From Boseongicola sp. (GTDB taxonomy: Bacteria > Pseudomonadota > Alphaproteobacteria > Rhodobacterales > Rhodobacteraceae), in NCBI GenBank assembly GCA_014075275.1, contig CP046179.1:1187932-1251931 (forward strand): 64,000 nucleotides of DNA, in the 5' to 3' direction. Below are positions 7,929 through 16,387 of this stretch, in pieces; position 1 is the first letter of the stretch; the number at the start of each line of letters is the position of its first letter. The notes below the pieces were generated by a model, which had not been told where the DNA came from, searched no databases, and worked only from the letters and a program-made list of their open reading frames with translations. The position numbers and the translations under genes were made by a program.

Positions 7929-7955
7929 CCTCCCCTGTATGCGTTACAGGGGAGG
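7929..7955 (-). terminator. 11-bp perfect hairpin plus T-run, overlapping the SDR ribosome-binding site
   Basis: CCTCCCCTGTA (7929-7939) and TACAGGGGAGG (7945-7955) form perfect arms around a 5-nt loop. On the minus strand the stem is followed by TTTTATTTC and then the SDR ATG. This is a textbook intrinsic terminator for the upstream lipoprotein gene (7989-8555). The GGGGAGG in its 3' arm is also the only plausible ribosome-binding site of the SDR gene. Confidence 0.85.
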
Positions 7956-7988
7956 TAGCATTGTTGATCCTGGGATCAAAGGGGGCGG

Positions 7989-8555
7989 TTAGTCCGCCAG
8001 AAGCAGAATTTCTTGTGGTGTGCCGCCCAGCGTCGCGGTTCCATCGTCGATCGCGACGACACCCAGCGGTGTCGCGCCGACGAATTCGCCGTCAATACCG
8101 CCAGCTATTAACATTCCAGCGATTGTTCCGGTGAGCGTGGAGTTGAACTCGTCGCCATCAGCACCGGAAAAACCAACAGAATCGATGTCGATTGAACCGG
8201 AAACCAGGCCGATTACCGTATCCGGATCGCCCGAACCGTCCAAATTCACATTATAGAAGTTACCTGCCGAGCCATCGATTGTTTGGGTCTGAAAGTTAGC
8301 CCCAATGATTGCGCGCCCGAGATAACCTGTTCCCGCGGTCGATAGATCGTCGCCGATCAGAATTGTTCCGGAATACCCGGCCGAGCCAGTTCCGGGCATC
8401 GTGGTCGTCGTAGAAAGCGCAAGAACTAACGGCTGTAGTGCATCATACTCAGTATCAAGATCCCCATAGGGAACCACCAAAGTACCTGTACCACCGCCGC
8501 CGCACGCCGTCAGCGCAAACAAAGCCGCACCTGTAACTCCAAAACGAATGTTCAT
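7989..8555 (-). CDS. Lipoprotein with TbpB-like beta-barrel features (paralog C of three)
   Basis: Starting at the ATG at 8555 the protein is 188 residues with lipoprotein signal MNIRFGVTGAALFALTACGG (lipobox LTAC) and a Gly-rich tether. It shares GYLGRAIIGANFQTQTIDGS, FSGADGDEF and a terminal LLLAD with paralogs A and B. An upstream ATG at 8621 would add 22 residues ahead of the signal and is unlikely. It is followed by the hairpin terminator at 7929-7955. Secreted or surface location is inferred from the lipobox; function unknown. Confidence 0.8.
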   Translation of the reverse strand: MNIRFGVTGAALFALTACGGGGTGTLVVPYGDLDTEYDALQPLVLALSTTTTMPGTGSAGYSGTILIGDDLSTAGTGYLGRAIIGANFQTQTIDGSAGNFYNVNLDGSGDPDTVIGLVSGSIDIDSVGFSGADGDEFNSTLTGTIAGMLIAGGIDGEFVGATPLGVVAIDDGTATLGGTPQEILLLAD

Positions 8556-8735
8556 CTGAACAGACCCCCAAACAATAAAACCCGTTGCATTGGACCTATC
8601 GGGCAGAGGCAAATCAAGCAAGACTTGTTGTAGCGGCTAAAATAACCGCTGGTCGCCCGCTATTTTGATGGTTTTTGCCAACAATCCGGCCCGCAACCGG
8701 CGATTGTGTCACTGCTCATGCGCTCCGCCAGAAGA

Positions 8736-9107
8736 TCACCCCATCGGCGGCATCATGAATGTTTCACGCACGATCTTACCATTCGACACCTCATAAAGAG
8801 CAATTTCCTTGGATTTCCAGCGCTGGCCGTTCGACTTGTCAGTGGCATCAATCTCAAATGTCAGACTGAACATATCGCCGTTCACAAACGGTCCTTCCAT
8901 GACAACATCATGAACTTCAAACGCCGAGGCCCACCATTCGTGCTTGCCCTTGATCCCCTCACGCCCCTCAGTCACCGGACTCTGCCCTTCCGGCGCCATC
9001 GGTTCGACCGAAACGGCGTCCTCAGCATAAAGCTCATCCAGACCCTGCATCTCGGTATGGTTTCGGCAGTGTTGGTAGAGTTTGTCGGCAATGTCTTGTG
9101 TGCTCAT
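8736..9107 (-). CDS. SnoaL/NTF2-like protein
   Basis: The 123-residue protein shows the cone-shaped NTF2/SnoaL fold pattern: N-terminal helix (QDIADKLYQHCRNHTEM), LDELYAEDAVSVEPM, GREGIKGKHEWWASAFEVHD, then strands ending FSLTFEIDATDKSNGQRWKS and IALYEVSNGKIVRETFM. It is a stand-alone member; these range from small-molecule isomerases to binding proteins and no catalytic assignment is possible. It is monocistronic and divergent from prfC. Confidence 0.85.
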   Translation of the reverse strand: MSTQDIADKLYQHCRNHTEMQGLDELYAEDAVSVEPMAPEGQSPVTEGREGIKGKHEWWASAFEVHDVVMEGPFVNGDMFSLTFEIDATDKSNGQRWKSKEIALYEVSNGKIVRETFMMPPMG

Positions 9108-9253
9108 TTTCAGTTCTCCTTATTGGCGGATGCAAAAGCACTTAAGTTTCTTGTTCACGTTACGTTCTCAAAGATGGTCGATTCCGCGCAATCGGTCAAT
9201 CCTATGGCGAAGGTCGATTGCGTGTCTTCGCGACCATGGCTATAGCGCAAGCC

Positions 9254-10861
9254 ATGTCAGACCGCGCCTCAAACACAGCCCCCCTGCCCCCGGAAATCGC
9301 CCGGCGGCGCACGTTTGCGATTATCTCGCACCCCGATGCCGGTAAGACGACGCTGACCGAGAAGTTTCTTCTCTATGGCGGCGCGATCCAGATGGCTGGC
9401 CAGGTGCGCGCCAAGGGCGAAGCCCGGCGGACGCGCTCAGACTTCATGCAGATGGAAAAGGACCGCGGGATTTCGGTTTCCGCCTCGGCGATGTCGTTCG
9501 ATTTTCGCGAATTCCGCTTCAATCTGGTCGACACGCCGGGCCACAGCGATTTCAGCGAGGATACCTATCGCACGCTGACGGCTGTGGATGCGGCTGTGAT
9601 GGTGATCGATGGCGCGAAGGGTGTTGAAAGCCAGACTCAGAAGCTGTTCGAGGTTTGCCGTTTGCGCGACCTGCCGATCCTGACGTTCTGTAACAAGATG
9701 GACCGTGAAAGCCGCGAGACGTTCGAGATCATTGACGAGATCCAGGAAAACCTGGCCATTGACGTGACCCCGGCCAGCTGGCCCATCGGTGTCGGACGCG
9801 ATTTCATCGGCTCCTATGACATGCTGAACGACCGGTTGGAGTTGATGGAGCGGGCAGATCGCAACAAGGTTGCAGAGTCGGTTCAGATCGACGGGCTGGA
9901 TGATCCGAAACTGGCCGAACTGGTGCCGGAAGAATTGCTGGGTCAGCTTCGCGAAGAAGTCGAAATGGCCCGCGAATTACTGCCCGCCTTCGACCAGCAG
10001 GCATTTTTGGACGGCACGCTAACGCCGATCTGGTTTGGATCTGCTATTAACTCTTTCGGCGTCAAGGAACTGATGGATGGCATCGGTGATTTCGGCCCGG
10101 TGCCACAGCCGCAATCTGCCGAGCCACGCCACGTTGGCCCTGAAGAGACGAAGGTCGCCGGGTTTGTTTTCAAGGTGCAGGCCAATATGGACCCCAAGCA
10201 CCGCGACCGCGTGGCGTTCGTGCGTCTGGCCTCGGGGCATTTCAAACGTGGTATGAAGTTAACCCACGTGCGGTCGAAAAAGCCGATGGCGATCTCGAAC
10301 CCAGTGTTGTTCCTCGCATCGGACCGCGAATTGGCGGAAGAGGCTTGGGCGGGCGACATCATCGGCATCCCGAACCACGGCCAGCTGCGCATCGGCGATA
10401 CGCTGACCGAGGGCGAAGTGATCAAAGTCACCGGCATCCCAAGTTTCGCGCCAGAGCTTTTGCAGAACTGCCGCGCGGGCGATCCGCTGAAAGCCAAACA
10501 TCTGGACAAGGCTCTGAAGCAGTTCGCCGAAGAAGGTGCCGCAAAGATATTCAAGCCGACGCTTGGGTCTGGTTTTATCGTCGGCGTGGTTGGACAATTG
10601 CAATTCGAGGTGCTCGCCAGCCGGATCGAATTGGAATACGGACTGCCAGTGCGTTTTGAACCGTCGCAATTCACTTCGGCCCGGTGGGTGCATGGCCCAA
10701 AAGACAAAGTTGAAGCCTTCGCCAACGCCAACAAGGGGCATATGGCCGAAGATAACGACGGCGATCTGGTCTATCTGACGCGATTGCAATGGGACATCGA
10801 CAGGATCGAGCGAGACTATCCCGATCTAAAGTTAAGTGCGACGAAAGAGATGATGGTGTGA
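9254..10861 (+). CDS. prfC: Peptide chain release factor 3
   Basis: GTPase that recycles RF1/RF2 from the ribosome. Motifs: G1 HPDAGKTT, G2 region RGISVSASAM, G3 VDTPGHSDFSEDT and G4 NKMDRE. Beta-barrel domain II and the RF3 C-terminal domain (GSGFIVGVVGQLQFEVLASR) follow. The ATG at 9254 gives 535 residues, near the usual RF3 length of about 530. A GTG at 9218 with GAAGG upstream would add 12 residues and cannot be excluded. Single gene; no promoter assigned. Confidence 0.96.
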   Translation: MSDRASNTAPLPPEIARRRTFAIISHPDAGKTTLTEKFLLYGGAIQMAGQVRAKGEARRTRSDFMQMEKDRGISVSASAMSFDFREFRFNLVDTPGHSDFSEDTYRTLTAVDAAVMVIDGAKGVESQTQKLFEVCRLRDLPILTFCNKMDRESRETFEIIDEIQENLAIDVTPASWPIGVGRDFIGSYDMLNDRLELMERADRNKVAESVQIDGLDDPKLAELVPEELLGQLREEVEMARELLPAFDQQAFLDGTLTPIWFGSAINSFGVKELMDGIGDFGPVPQPQSAEPRHVGPEETKVAGFVFKVQANMDPKHRDRVAFVRLASGHFKRGMKLTHVRSKKPMAISNPVLFLASDRELAEEAWAGDIIGIPNHGQLRIGDTLTEGEVIKVTGIPSFAPELLQNCRAGDPLKAKHLDKALKQFAEEGAAKIFKPTLGSGFIVGVVGQLQFEVLASRIELEYGLPVRFEPSQFTSARWVHGPKDKVEAFANANKGHMAEDNDGDLVYLTRLQWDIDRIERDYPDLKLSATKEMMV

Positions 10862-10905
10862 CCGCATTTACCAGCGGTTAACCATGAAGGCGTTTCACTG
10901 CTCAC

Positions 10906-11349
10906 ATGCTGAGACTTGCAAAACTTTCCTTGGCGATAGTCTGTTCCTGCGCGCCAACGGGCGAAATCAACCATAACCGGCACACCGGGGTTACAGTTCA
11001 GCGATCCGCCCCGGTGATCAAGGTTCTTGATGCCACCAGCCGTATCGAAGTCAGCGCCATTCGGGTTTATAAAAACGGCGACACGCGATGGTATTTGAAG
11101 ACCTTTGTCACCCGAAATGACCGGAATTATCCCAGAATATCCAGCGCCTAGTCCCATCAGCGCTTGCTGCCATACACGAAAGACGACCGTCGCCGCTTTG
11201 CCGGCGACTGGCAGGAAGCTGGCCATATCCCCATGACCGAACGGGCTTTTCGCGCACTTGCGCAAACAGGGTTAAGTCTTCAATTGATGGGCACGCGCGG
11301 CGTGTACAAAATCGATCTGCCGAGTGAGACTTTCAGCGAAGTTCTGTAA
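10906..11349 (+). pseudogene. Small exported protein interrupted by an in-frame TAG; paralog of the next gene
   Basis: The frame from ATG 10906 runs to TAG at 11149-11151 (81 residues, N-terminal hydrophobic segment with Cys) and continues in the same frame, without another stop, to 11349. The part after the TAG (GHIPMTERAFRALAQTGLSL, ending in a Asp-Leu-rich tail) aligns with the C-terminus of the gene at 11399 (GYIPMSKSSVAHFAQSGLTL). The part before it also matches (PRISSA opposite PEITAV). The TAG falls opposite a Tyr of the neighbour, so an original Trp (TGG) or Tyr codon is likely. No good ribosome-binding site is seen. Function unknown. Confidence 0.6.
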
Positions 11350-11398
11350 AATTCTCACCTTCGCCAAATGTTAATGATCCTGGCTCATCGTGACCGCC

Positions 11399-11848
11399 AT
11401 GAGATTTGTTGTGATCATATTTGCGGGCCTTTTGGCGGCCTGCGCTCCTGCTCCGTCTGAACCCGTTGCGCGCGCGGGTGTTGATCTGTTCGTCGCAAGC
11501 GAGACCGCACATTCTGAGACGCAGGCCGGGCAGATCGAAGCCGTAGGCGTTATGGCTGAACGCGACGGCGCACTGGAACTGTTGATCAGACTGGACGCAA
11601 TTCAAACAAATGCAGCTCCTGAAATCACCGCCGTTTACGGATTGGGCACCCCTTTTCCCTTTCAATCAACTGGTATCTCTAACTCGTCTGGCGATGCCAT
11701 CCTGGGATATATTCCAATGTCCAAAAGCAGTGTCGCGCATTTCGCACAATCCGGACTTACGCTCGGTCTCAAGTCGGGCAATCAGTTGTTAGTGTTGGAC
11801 GTGAGCAAACGCGTATTTTTAGCTTTGTTGAACGAATCTGGTGTTTGA
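11399..11848 (+). CDS. Hypothetical lipoprotein
   Basis: From ATG 11399 the 149-residue product starts MRFVVIIFAGLLAACAPAPS, a lipoprotein signal with lipobox LAAC. A GTG at 11390 would add three residues. The mature part has mixed beta/alpha character and a C-terminal GYIPMSKSSVAHFAQSGLTL segment shared with the interrupted gene just upstream (50-bp gap). The two are a tandem duplication. I do not recognise a family or function. Confidence 0.75.
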   Translation: MRFVVIIFAGLLAACAPAPSEPVARAGVDLFVASETAHSETQAGQIEAVGVMAERDGALELLIRLDAIQTNAAPEITAVYGLGTPFPFQSTGISNSSGDAILGYIPMSKSSVAHFAQSGLTLGLKSGNQLLVLDVSKRVFLALLNESGV

Positions 11849-12329
11849 GCGACAGTTGCCAACAATCAACTTAGATTGCTCAACGCTTTGACAGCACGAT
11901 ATTAACCAAAGTTAACGAACGCCTGTGGATAAGTCTGTGCGTCAATATCGATGGCGTTAGCTGTTAGAACAGTTGACCCTGAAATCAGTTAAAAATATCG
12001 AGATTTTCTGGTCTTGCCATTGAAAGCAAAGCATAAAATTCAAGAAAGCGCTTACATTCTCGAGGCATTCAAAGGCTGGCATGTTTGAATCCCCATGAAA
12101 TAAGGGCAATGCGGCTCGAACCGACAATTAGGGGTGGAATTCCAATTATGGAAACAATCAACACCATATCAAATCATTGTGCACCAATCGCCATAACACG
12201 TTGACCAAATAGGGTCTTTGCCCTAGGTAGACTGCCACCTGCGGCGGCTTGTGGATAAGCCAGTGGTCATCCGGACCGATGCCGCTTTGACGACGGGCCT
12301 AGAATTTGGTCCGTAACATATGGACCGAG
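11849..12329. other. AT-rich intergenic region with two perfect DnaA boxes and a sigma-70-like promoter
   Basis: This 481-bp gap, visibly more AT-rich than its surroundings, has two perfect DnaA boxes (TGTGGATAA, reverse complement of TTATCCACA) at 11924-11932 and 12250-12258. A TTAAC-CAAA-GTTAA inverted repeat at 11902-11915 sits beside the first and resembles paired CtrA half-sites, but with a 6-base rather than 7-base gap. TTGACC (12201-12206) and TAGGTA (12224-12229), 17 bases apart, form a good promoter for the helicase gene. No convincing small gene or tRNA was found here. Confidence 0.55.
12201..12229 (+). promoter_or_regulatory. Sigma-70-type promoter of the DEAD-box helicase gene
   Basis: TTGACC at 12201-12206 and TAGGTA at 12224-12229 are separated by exactly 17 bases and lie about 100 bases before the helicase start. 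The second DnaA box begins about 20 bases past the -10 hexamer, so it would be near the transcript start. Confidence 0.6.
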
Positions 12330-13772
12330 ATGACAAAATTCTCTGATCTGGCGCTGTCGCCAAAGATCCTCAAGGCCGTTGACGAGGCCGGATACGAAAC
12401 CCCCACCCCTATTCAGGCAGGTGCAATCCCAGCCGCATTGGAAGGCCGCGACGTTCTTGGCATCGCACAAACCGGTACAGGTAAGACCGCCGGTTTCACG
12501 CTGCCAATGATTCACAAACTGGCCCGTGGCCGCGCCCGCGCGCGCATGCCCCGCAGTCTGGTTCTGTGCCCGACGCGCGAATTGGCCGCCCAAGTGGCCG
12601 AAAACTTCGACACTTACTCAAAGCACGTCAAGCTGACCAAAGCCCTTTTGATCGGCGGTGTCAGTTTCAAGGAACAAGACGTCTTGATCGACCGCGGTGT
12701 TGACGTATTGATCGCGACTCCGGGCCGTCTTCTGGACCATTTCGAACGCGGCAAGCTGCTGTTGACCGGTATCGAAATTATGGTCGTCGACGAAGCCGAC
12801 CGGATGTTGGACATGGGGTTCATCCCGGATATCGAACGCATCTTCGCGCTGACGCCGTTTACCCGCCAGACTCTGTTCTTCTCGGCCACCATGGCCTCGG
12901 AAATCGAGCGGATCACTAACACGTTTCTGTCAAACCCCGAGCGTATCGAAGTCGCGCGTCAGGCAACTGCGTCGGAGACAATTGCTCAGGAAGTTGTCAT
13001 GTTCCGCGCCAGCCGCAGGGACCGTTTGGCAAAAGAAAAGCGGGATGTTCTTCGCAACTTGATCACGCGCGAGGGCGAATCTCTGACCAACGCGATGGTT
13101 TTTTGCAATCGCAAAACTGACGTGGACATAGTCGCCAAGTCTTTGAAAAAACACGGCTTTGATGCCGCACCAATTCATGGCGATCTGGACCAATCCCAAC
13201 GCACAAAGACTTTGGACAGCTTCCGCGAAGGCGGTCTGAAAATCCTGGTGGCCTCGGATGTGGCCGCGCGCGGATTGGATGTTCCCTCGGTCAGCCACGT
13301 TTTCAACTACGATGTCCCATCGCATTCCGAAGACTACGTGCACCGGATTGGTCGAACCGGCCGTGCCGGTCGTGATGGCAAAGCAGTCATGATCTGTGCC
13401 AGCGCCGACGAGAAATTGCTAAGCGCAATTGAACGTTTGATTGGCAAAGAAATCCCGCGGGCCGACCTGCCCGGCGGTGCCACACCAGCGCCGAAAAAGG
13501 CAGATGCGGTGAAAGACGACAAACCGGTAGAAGAAAAACCGCGCCTTACTCGTCGCAAAAAAGCCGAAGCAGAACCAGTTGTTGCGCAAGCGCCCGTCGC
13601 CGTCCAACCGCCGGTCGAAGCCGCAAACGACGACGCGCCCAAGCCCGCCAAGAAAGAGCAAGGCCGGGGACGCCGCGGTAATGATCGCCGCGACAACAAC
13701 AAGGTCGTCGGCATGGGCGATCACATGCCCAGTTTTATCGCGATGAGTTTTGAAGAACGTCGCGCAAGCTAA
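12330..13772 (+). CDS. DEAD-box ATP-dependent RNA helicase, RhlE-like
   Basis: The 480-residue helicase carries the Q motif (YETPTPIQAG), motif I AQTGTGKT, Ia PTRELA, motif II DEAD, motif III SAT, and motif VI HRIGRTGRAGRDG, so both RecA-like domains are complete to about residue 370. The C-terminal tail is low-complexity, Lys/Ala/Pro-rich then Arg/Gly/Asn-rich (GRGRRGNDRRDNN), typical of RNA-binding extensions in RhlE/CsdA-type proteins. Likely roles are ribosome assembly or RNA turnover, especially in the cold. ATG 12330 has a purine-rich GGACCGAG upstream; the frame is open to a TTG at 12306. Confidence 0.93.
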   Translation: MTKFSDLALSPKILKAVDEAGYETPTPIQAGAIPAALEGRDVLGIAQTGTGKTAGFTLPMIHKLARGRARARMPRSLVLCPTRELAAQVAENFDTYSKHVKLTKALLIGGVSFKEQDVLIDRGVDVLIATPGRLLDHFERGKLLLTGIEIMVVDEADRMLDMGFIPDIERIFALTPFTRQTLFFSATMASEIERITNTFLSNPERIEVARQATASETIAQEVVMFRASRRDRLAKEKRDVLRNLITREGESLTNAMVFCNRKTDVDIVAKSLKKHGFDAAPIHGDLDQSQRTKTLDSFREGGLKILVASDVAARGLDVPSVSHVFNYDVPSHSEDYVHRIGRTGRAGRDGKAVMICASADEKLLSAIERLIGKEIPRADLPGGATPAPKKADAVKDDKPVEEKPRLTRRKKAEAEPVVAQAPVAVQPPVEAANDDAPKPAKKEQGRGRRGNDRRDNNKVVGMGDHMPSFIAMSFEERRAS

Positions 13773-13858
13773 ACCCGCCACACTTCCCTTGATGCCGGAC
13801 AGCATGCCTGTAACGTGATTAGCAAGGCTGCGCCTATGTCATTGATAGATATAAAGTT

Positions 13859-14052
13859 TTAGAAGGTGTATTCGACGGAAGCGAAAAAGTCCGCATCATT
13901 AAATGCGTGACGCAGGACTTTGGCGAAGCCGCTGGCGGAAAATTGGATGACAGTGTTTCCGTCCGCAATCACGAGGTTCAAGGCGGAAGTTGGGGCTATG
14001 GTGGTCAAAATCTGACCACCGATGTCGGCTTGAAAATCAAATCCGGTACGGA
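13859..14052 (-). pseudogene. Possible C-terminal remnant of an outer-membrane beta-barrel protein
   Basis: Directly after the gph stop, the minus strand stays open for about 60 codons without its own plausible start. It reads LIRTGFDFQADIGG ... SASGFAKVLRHAFND and ends DADFFASVEYTF. Alternating polar and hydrophobic residues and a terminal Phe are typical of the last strand of outer-membrane barrels and autotransporters. It may be a decayed fragment or chance. Confidence 0.25.
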
Positions 14053-14727
14053 TTAACCACCCGAATTGCCACTCGCGGTCAGCTGTTCGCATATACCCGG
14101 AAGCGCGGCGAAATCGTCAAACGCAATGTCGTGACGAATTTCGTCGATCCCGGCGACACGAATGCCTTCGGTATAGAAAACAAACGGAACGCCCGCTCTT
14201 TCCGCAGTCTCGGCGTCGATTTCGCTGTCTCCGACGTAAATCCCCTTCGGCGCACCAAGTCTTTGAAATGCCTCAAGCAGCGGTGCCGGGTCCGGTTTGC
14301 GGGTGGGTAAATCGTCCCCAGCCATCACAACATCAAATATATTGTCTAAACCCGCTGCAACCAAAGTTGTTTCCAACGGCGCGCGCGGTTTGTTGGTGCA
14401 AAGGCCAAGGGGTATGCCCGCGTTCCGCATTGTCTTCAACGCATCCATCGCTCCGGGGAACACTTTCGTATCAAGCGCCGCCGTCTTGTAGTGCGTTATG
14501 AAACGCGGCATCAGCCGGTCGAAATCTTCCGCCTTCAAAGCCGTCGCCGCGATCAGCCGGTGCATCAATACCTGCTCGCCGCTGCCAACGAAATTATTGA
14601 CATCAGAGGTGCCAAGCATAGGCAATCCTTCGTCTGCCAAAAGCAGGTTCACCGCCTTAGTTACGTCCGGCAAGCTGTCGATCAGCGTGCCGTCCAGATC
14701 GAAGATTACAGTAACGATATCAATCAC
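14053..14727 (-). CDS. gph: HAD-family phosphoglycolate phosphatase
   Basis: The 224-residue HAD hydrolase has motif I FDLDGTLIDS (nucleophile and acid-base Asp), a helical cap, motif II LCTNKP, a Lys in TRKPDPAPL and motif IV YVGDSEIDAETA. The product would dephosphorylate 2-phosphoglycolate, formed during DNA repair and oxygenation. Its start overlaps the rnj stop by 8 bases, so it is the distal end of the nuo-birA-coaX-rnj unit. A second HAD paralog lies at 42546. Confidence 0.9.
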   Translation of the reverse strand: MIDIVTVIFDLDGTLIDSLPDVTKAVNLLLADEGLPMLGTSDVNNFVGSGEQVLMHRLIAATALKAEDFDRLMPRFITHYKTAALDTKVFPGAMDALKTMRNAGIPLGLCTNKPRAPLETTLVAAGLDNIFDVVMAGDDLPTRKPDPAPLLEAFQRLGAPKGIYVGDSEIDAETAERAGVPFVFYTEGIRVAGIDEIRHDIAFDDFAALPGICEQLTASGNSGG

Positions 14728-16387
14728 TTAAGCGGCTAACGACAACGGTGACTTCTGGTTTTTTACCTATCTCATCCTGCGAGGATTTACGCACGATCTG
14801 GCGCAGTTCTTTCTCTAAAGCCCCGTCGTCGGCAAGCGTTTTGCGCTTGGCACGACCAATAAACTGGCTCAGGTCTTCTTCCAGAACATCCACCAACGGC
14901 GCCTTCGAATTACCAGTTTCCGGCAGCCCCGAAAGTTCGACCCAGGGGTCGCCCAGGGCGTCGTGGTCTTCCATAATCAGCGTCACCAAAACATGGCCGT
15001 TGATCGCCATACGGATGCGGTCGCGCACAACGCCATCCATCGCGCCGATCTGCACGTTGCCGTCCAGATAGGTGCGTCCGGCTTCGACGTATTCGGCCAC
15101 TTTTGGCGTATCCCCGGTTATATCCACCATGGTGCCGTTCGTCGCCAGAATGCTGGCCAATCCGTTTTCCGCTGCCAGCTTTGTGTGTTCGCGCAAGTGG
15201 CGATGTTCCCCGTGCATCGGTATGACCATCTTCGGCTTGATAAGCTCATGCACCGTGTCCAGATCGGGCCGGTTGGCATGACCGGAAACGTGATAATGGC
15301 CGGAGCTGTCGTCGACAATATCGACGCCCTTTTCGCTGTAGGCATTGATGATCCGGTTCACGCCCTTTTCATTGCCAGGAATGGTCTTGGATGAGAACAG
15401 AAACAGATCGCCCTCGGCCACTTGCAGCCCCAGATACTTGCCACGGCTCAGCCCGGCCGATGCTGCGCGGCGTTCGCCCTGACTGCCAGTGACCAGCAAC
15501 ATCAGGTTTTCACGCGGGATATCCTGCGCCTCTTCCGGGGACACAACTGTCGGGAACTCGGTCAGCACGCCGGTCGTGATCGAGGCTTCGACCATACGCC
15601 GCATTGCGCGGCCCAAAAGGCAGATTGACCGCCCTGCGGCAGCCCCGGCCTCGGCCAGTGTTTTTACACGGGCGACGTTTGGCGCAAAGGTGGTCGCAAC
15701 GACCATCCCTTTGGCACTGCTGACTAATTTGACGATTTCAGGGCCAACGCTGGCTTCGGATCGGCCCGGCAGTGGCGAGAATACGTTCGTTGAATCGCAG
15801 ACCAGCACCTTCACACCCTCGGCCGCGATACTGTCCCACAATTCGGGATCCCATGCCTCGCCCACCAGGGGTGTTTCATCCAGCTTGAAATCGCCGGTGT
15901 GCACGATCCGACCCGCTGGCGTGTCGATGACCATGGCCGAGCTTTCGGGGATCGAGTGGCTGATGGGGGCCAGCCCAACTTTGAACGGCCCCACGGTCAC
16001 TTGCTCGGGCCAAGCGTTCACAACGTTGACCGCATTGTCGTCCTGCCCCTGATCATTCAGTTTGCGAACTGCATGATGCGCCGTAAATTTGCGCGCATAG
16101 ATCGGCGCGCGCAAACGGGGCCAAAGGTGGCCAACCGCGCCAACGTGATCTTCATGCGCATGGGTGATGAAGATGCCTTCGATCCGGTCTGCACGGGCTT
16201 CCAGCCATTCGGCATCCGCAAAGATCAGATCAACCCCGGGCGAGCCTTCCATGTCCGGGAAGGTCACGCCGAGATCAACCACGATCAGACGTTCCTCATC
16301 CGGTTTGCCCCAGCCATAAACATAGGCGTTCATTCCAATTTCGCCGGCGCCGCCCAGCGGCAGATAAATCAGGCGTTCTTTACTCAT
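14720..16387 (-). CDS. rnj: Ribonuclease J
   Basis: Metallo-beta-lactamase/beta-CASP ribonuclease with 5'-3' exo and endo activity in mRNA decay and rRNA maturation. The 555-residue protein opens with LPLGGAGEIGMNAYVYG and has the zinc-binding HAHEDH motif near residue 75, ISHSIPES, HTGDFKLDETP, and the beta-CASP and MPMHGEHRHL motifs, followed by the C-terminal oligomerisation domain. Its ATG overlaps the coaX stop (ATGA). Placement after birA and coaX is characteristic of Rhodobacteraceae. Confidence 0.95.
   Translation of the reverse strand: MSKERLIYLPLGGAGEIGMNAYVYGWGKPDEERLIVVDLGVTFPDMEGSPGVDLIFADAEWLEARADRIEGIFITHAHEDHVGAVGHLWPRLRAPIYARKFTAHHAVRKLNDQGQDDNAVNVVNAWPEQVTVGPFKVGLAPISHSIPESSAMVIDTPAGRIVHTGDFKLDETPLVGEAWDPELWDSIAAEGVKVLVCDSTNVFSPLPGRSEASVGPEIVKLVSSAKGMVVATTFAPNVARVKTLAEAGAAAGRSICLLGRAMRRMVEASITTGVLTEFPTVVSPEEAQDIPRENLMLLVTGSQGERRAASAGLSRGKYLGLQVAEGDLFLFSSKTIPGNEKGVNRIINAYSEKGVDIVDDSSGHYHVSGHANRPDLDTVHELIKPKMVIPMHGEHRHLREHTKLAAENGLASILATNGTMVDITGDTPKVAEYVEAGRTYLDGNVQIGAMDGVVRDRIRMAINGHVLVTLIMEDHDALGDPWVELSGLPETGNSKAPLVDVLEEDLSQFIGRAKRKTLADDGALEKELRQIVRKSSQDEIGKKPEVTVVVSRLSD

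Noticed and set aside
11888-11893. TTGACA hexamer in the intergenic region
   Set aside because: No acceptable -10 hexamer 16-18 bases downstream; the pair at 12201/12224 is much better.
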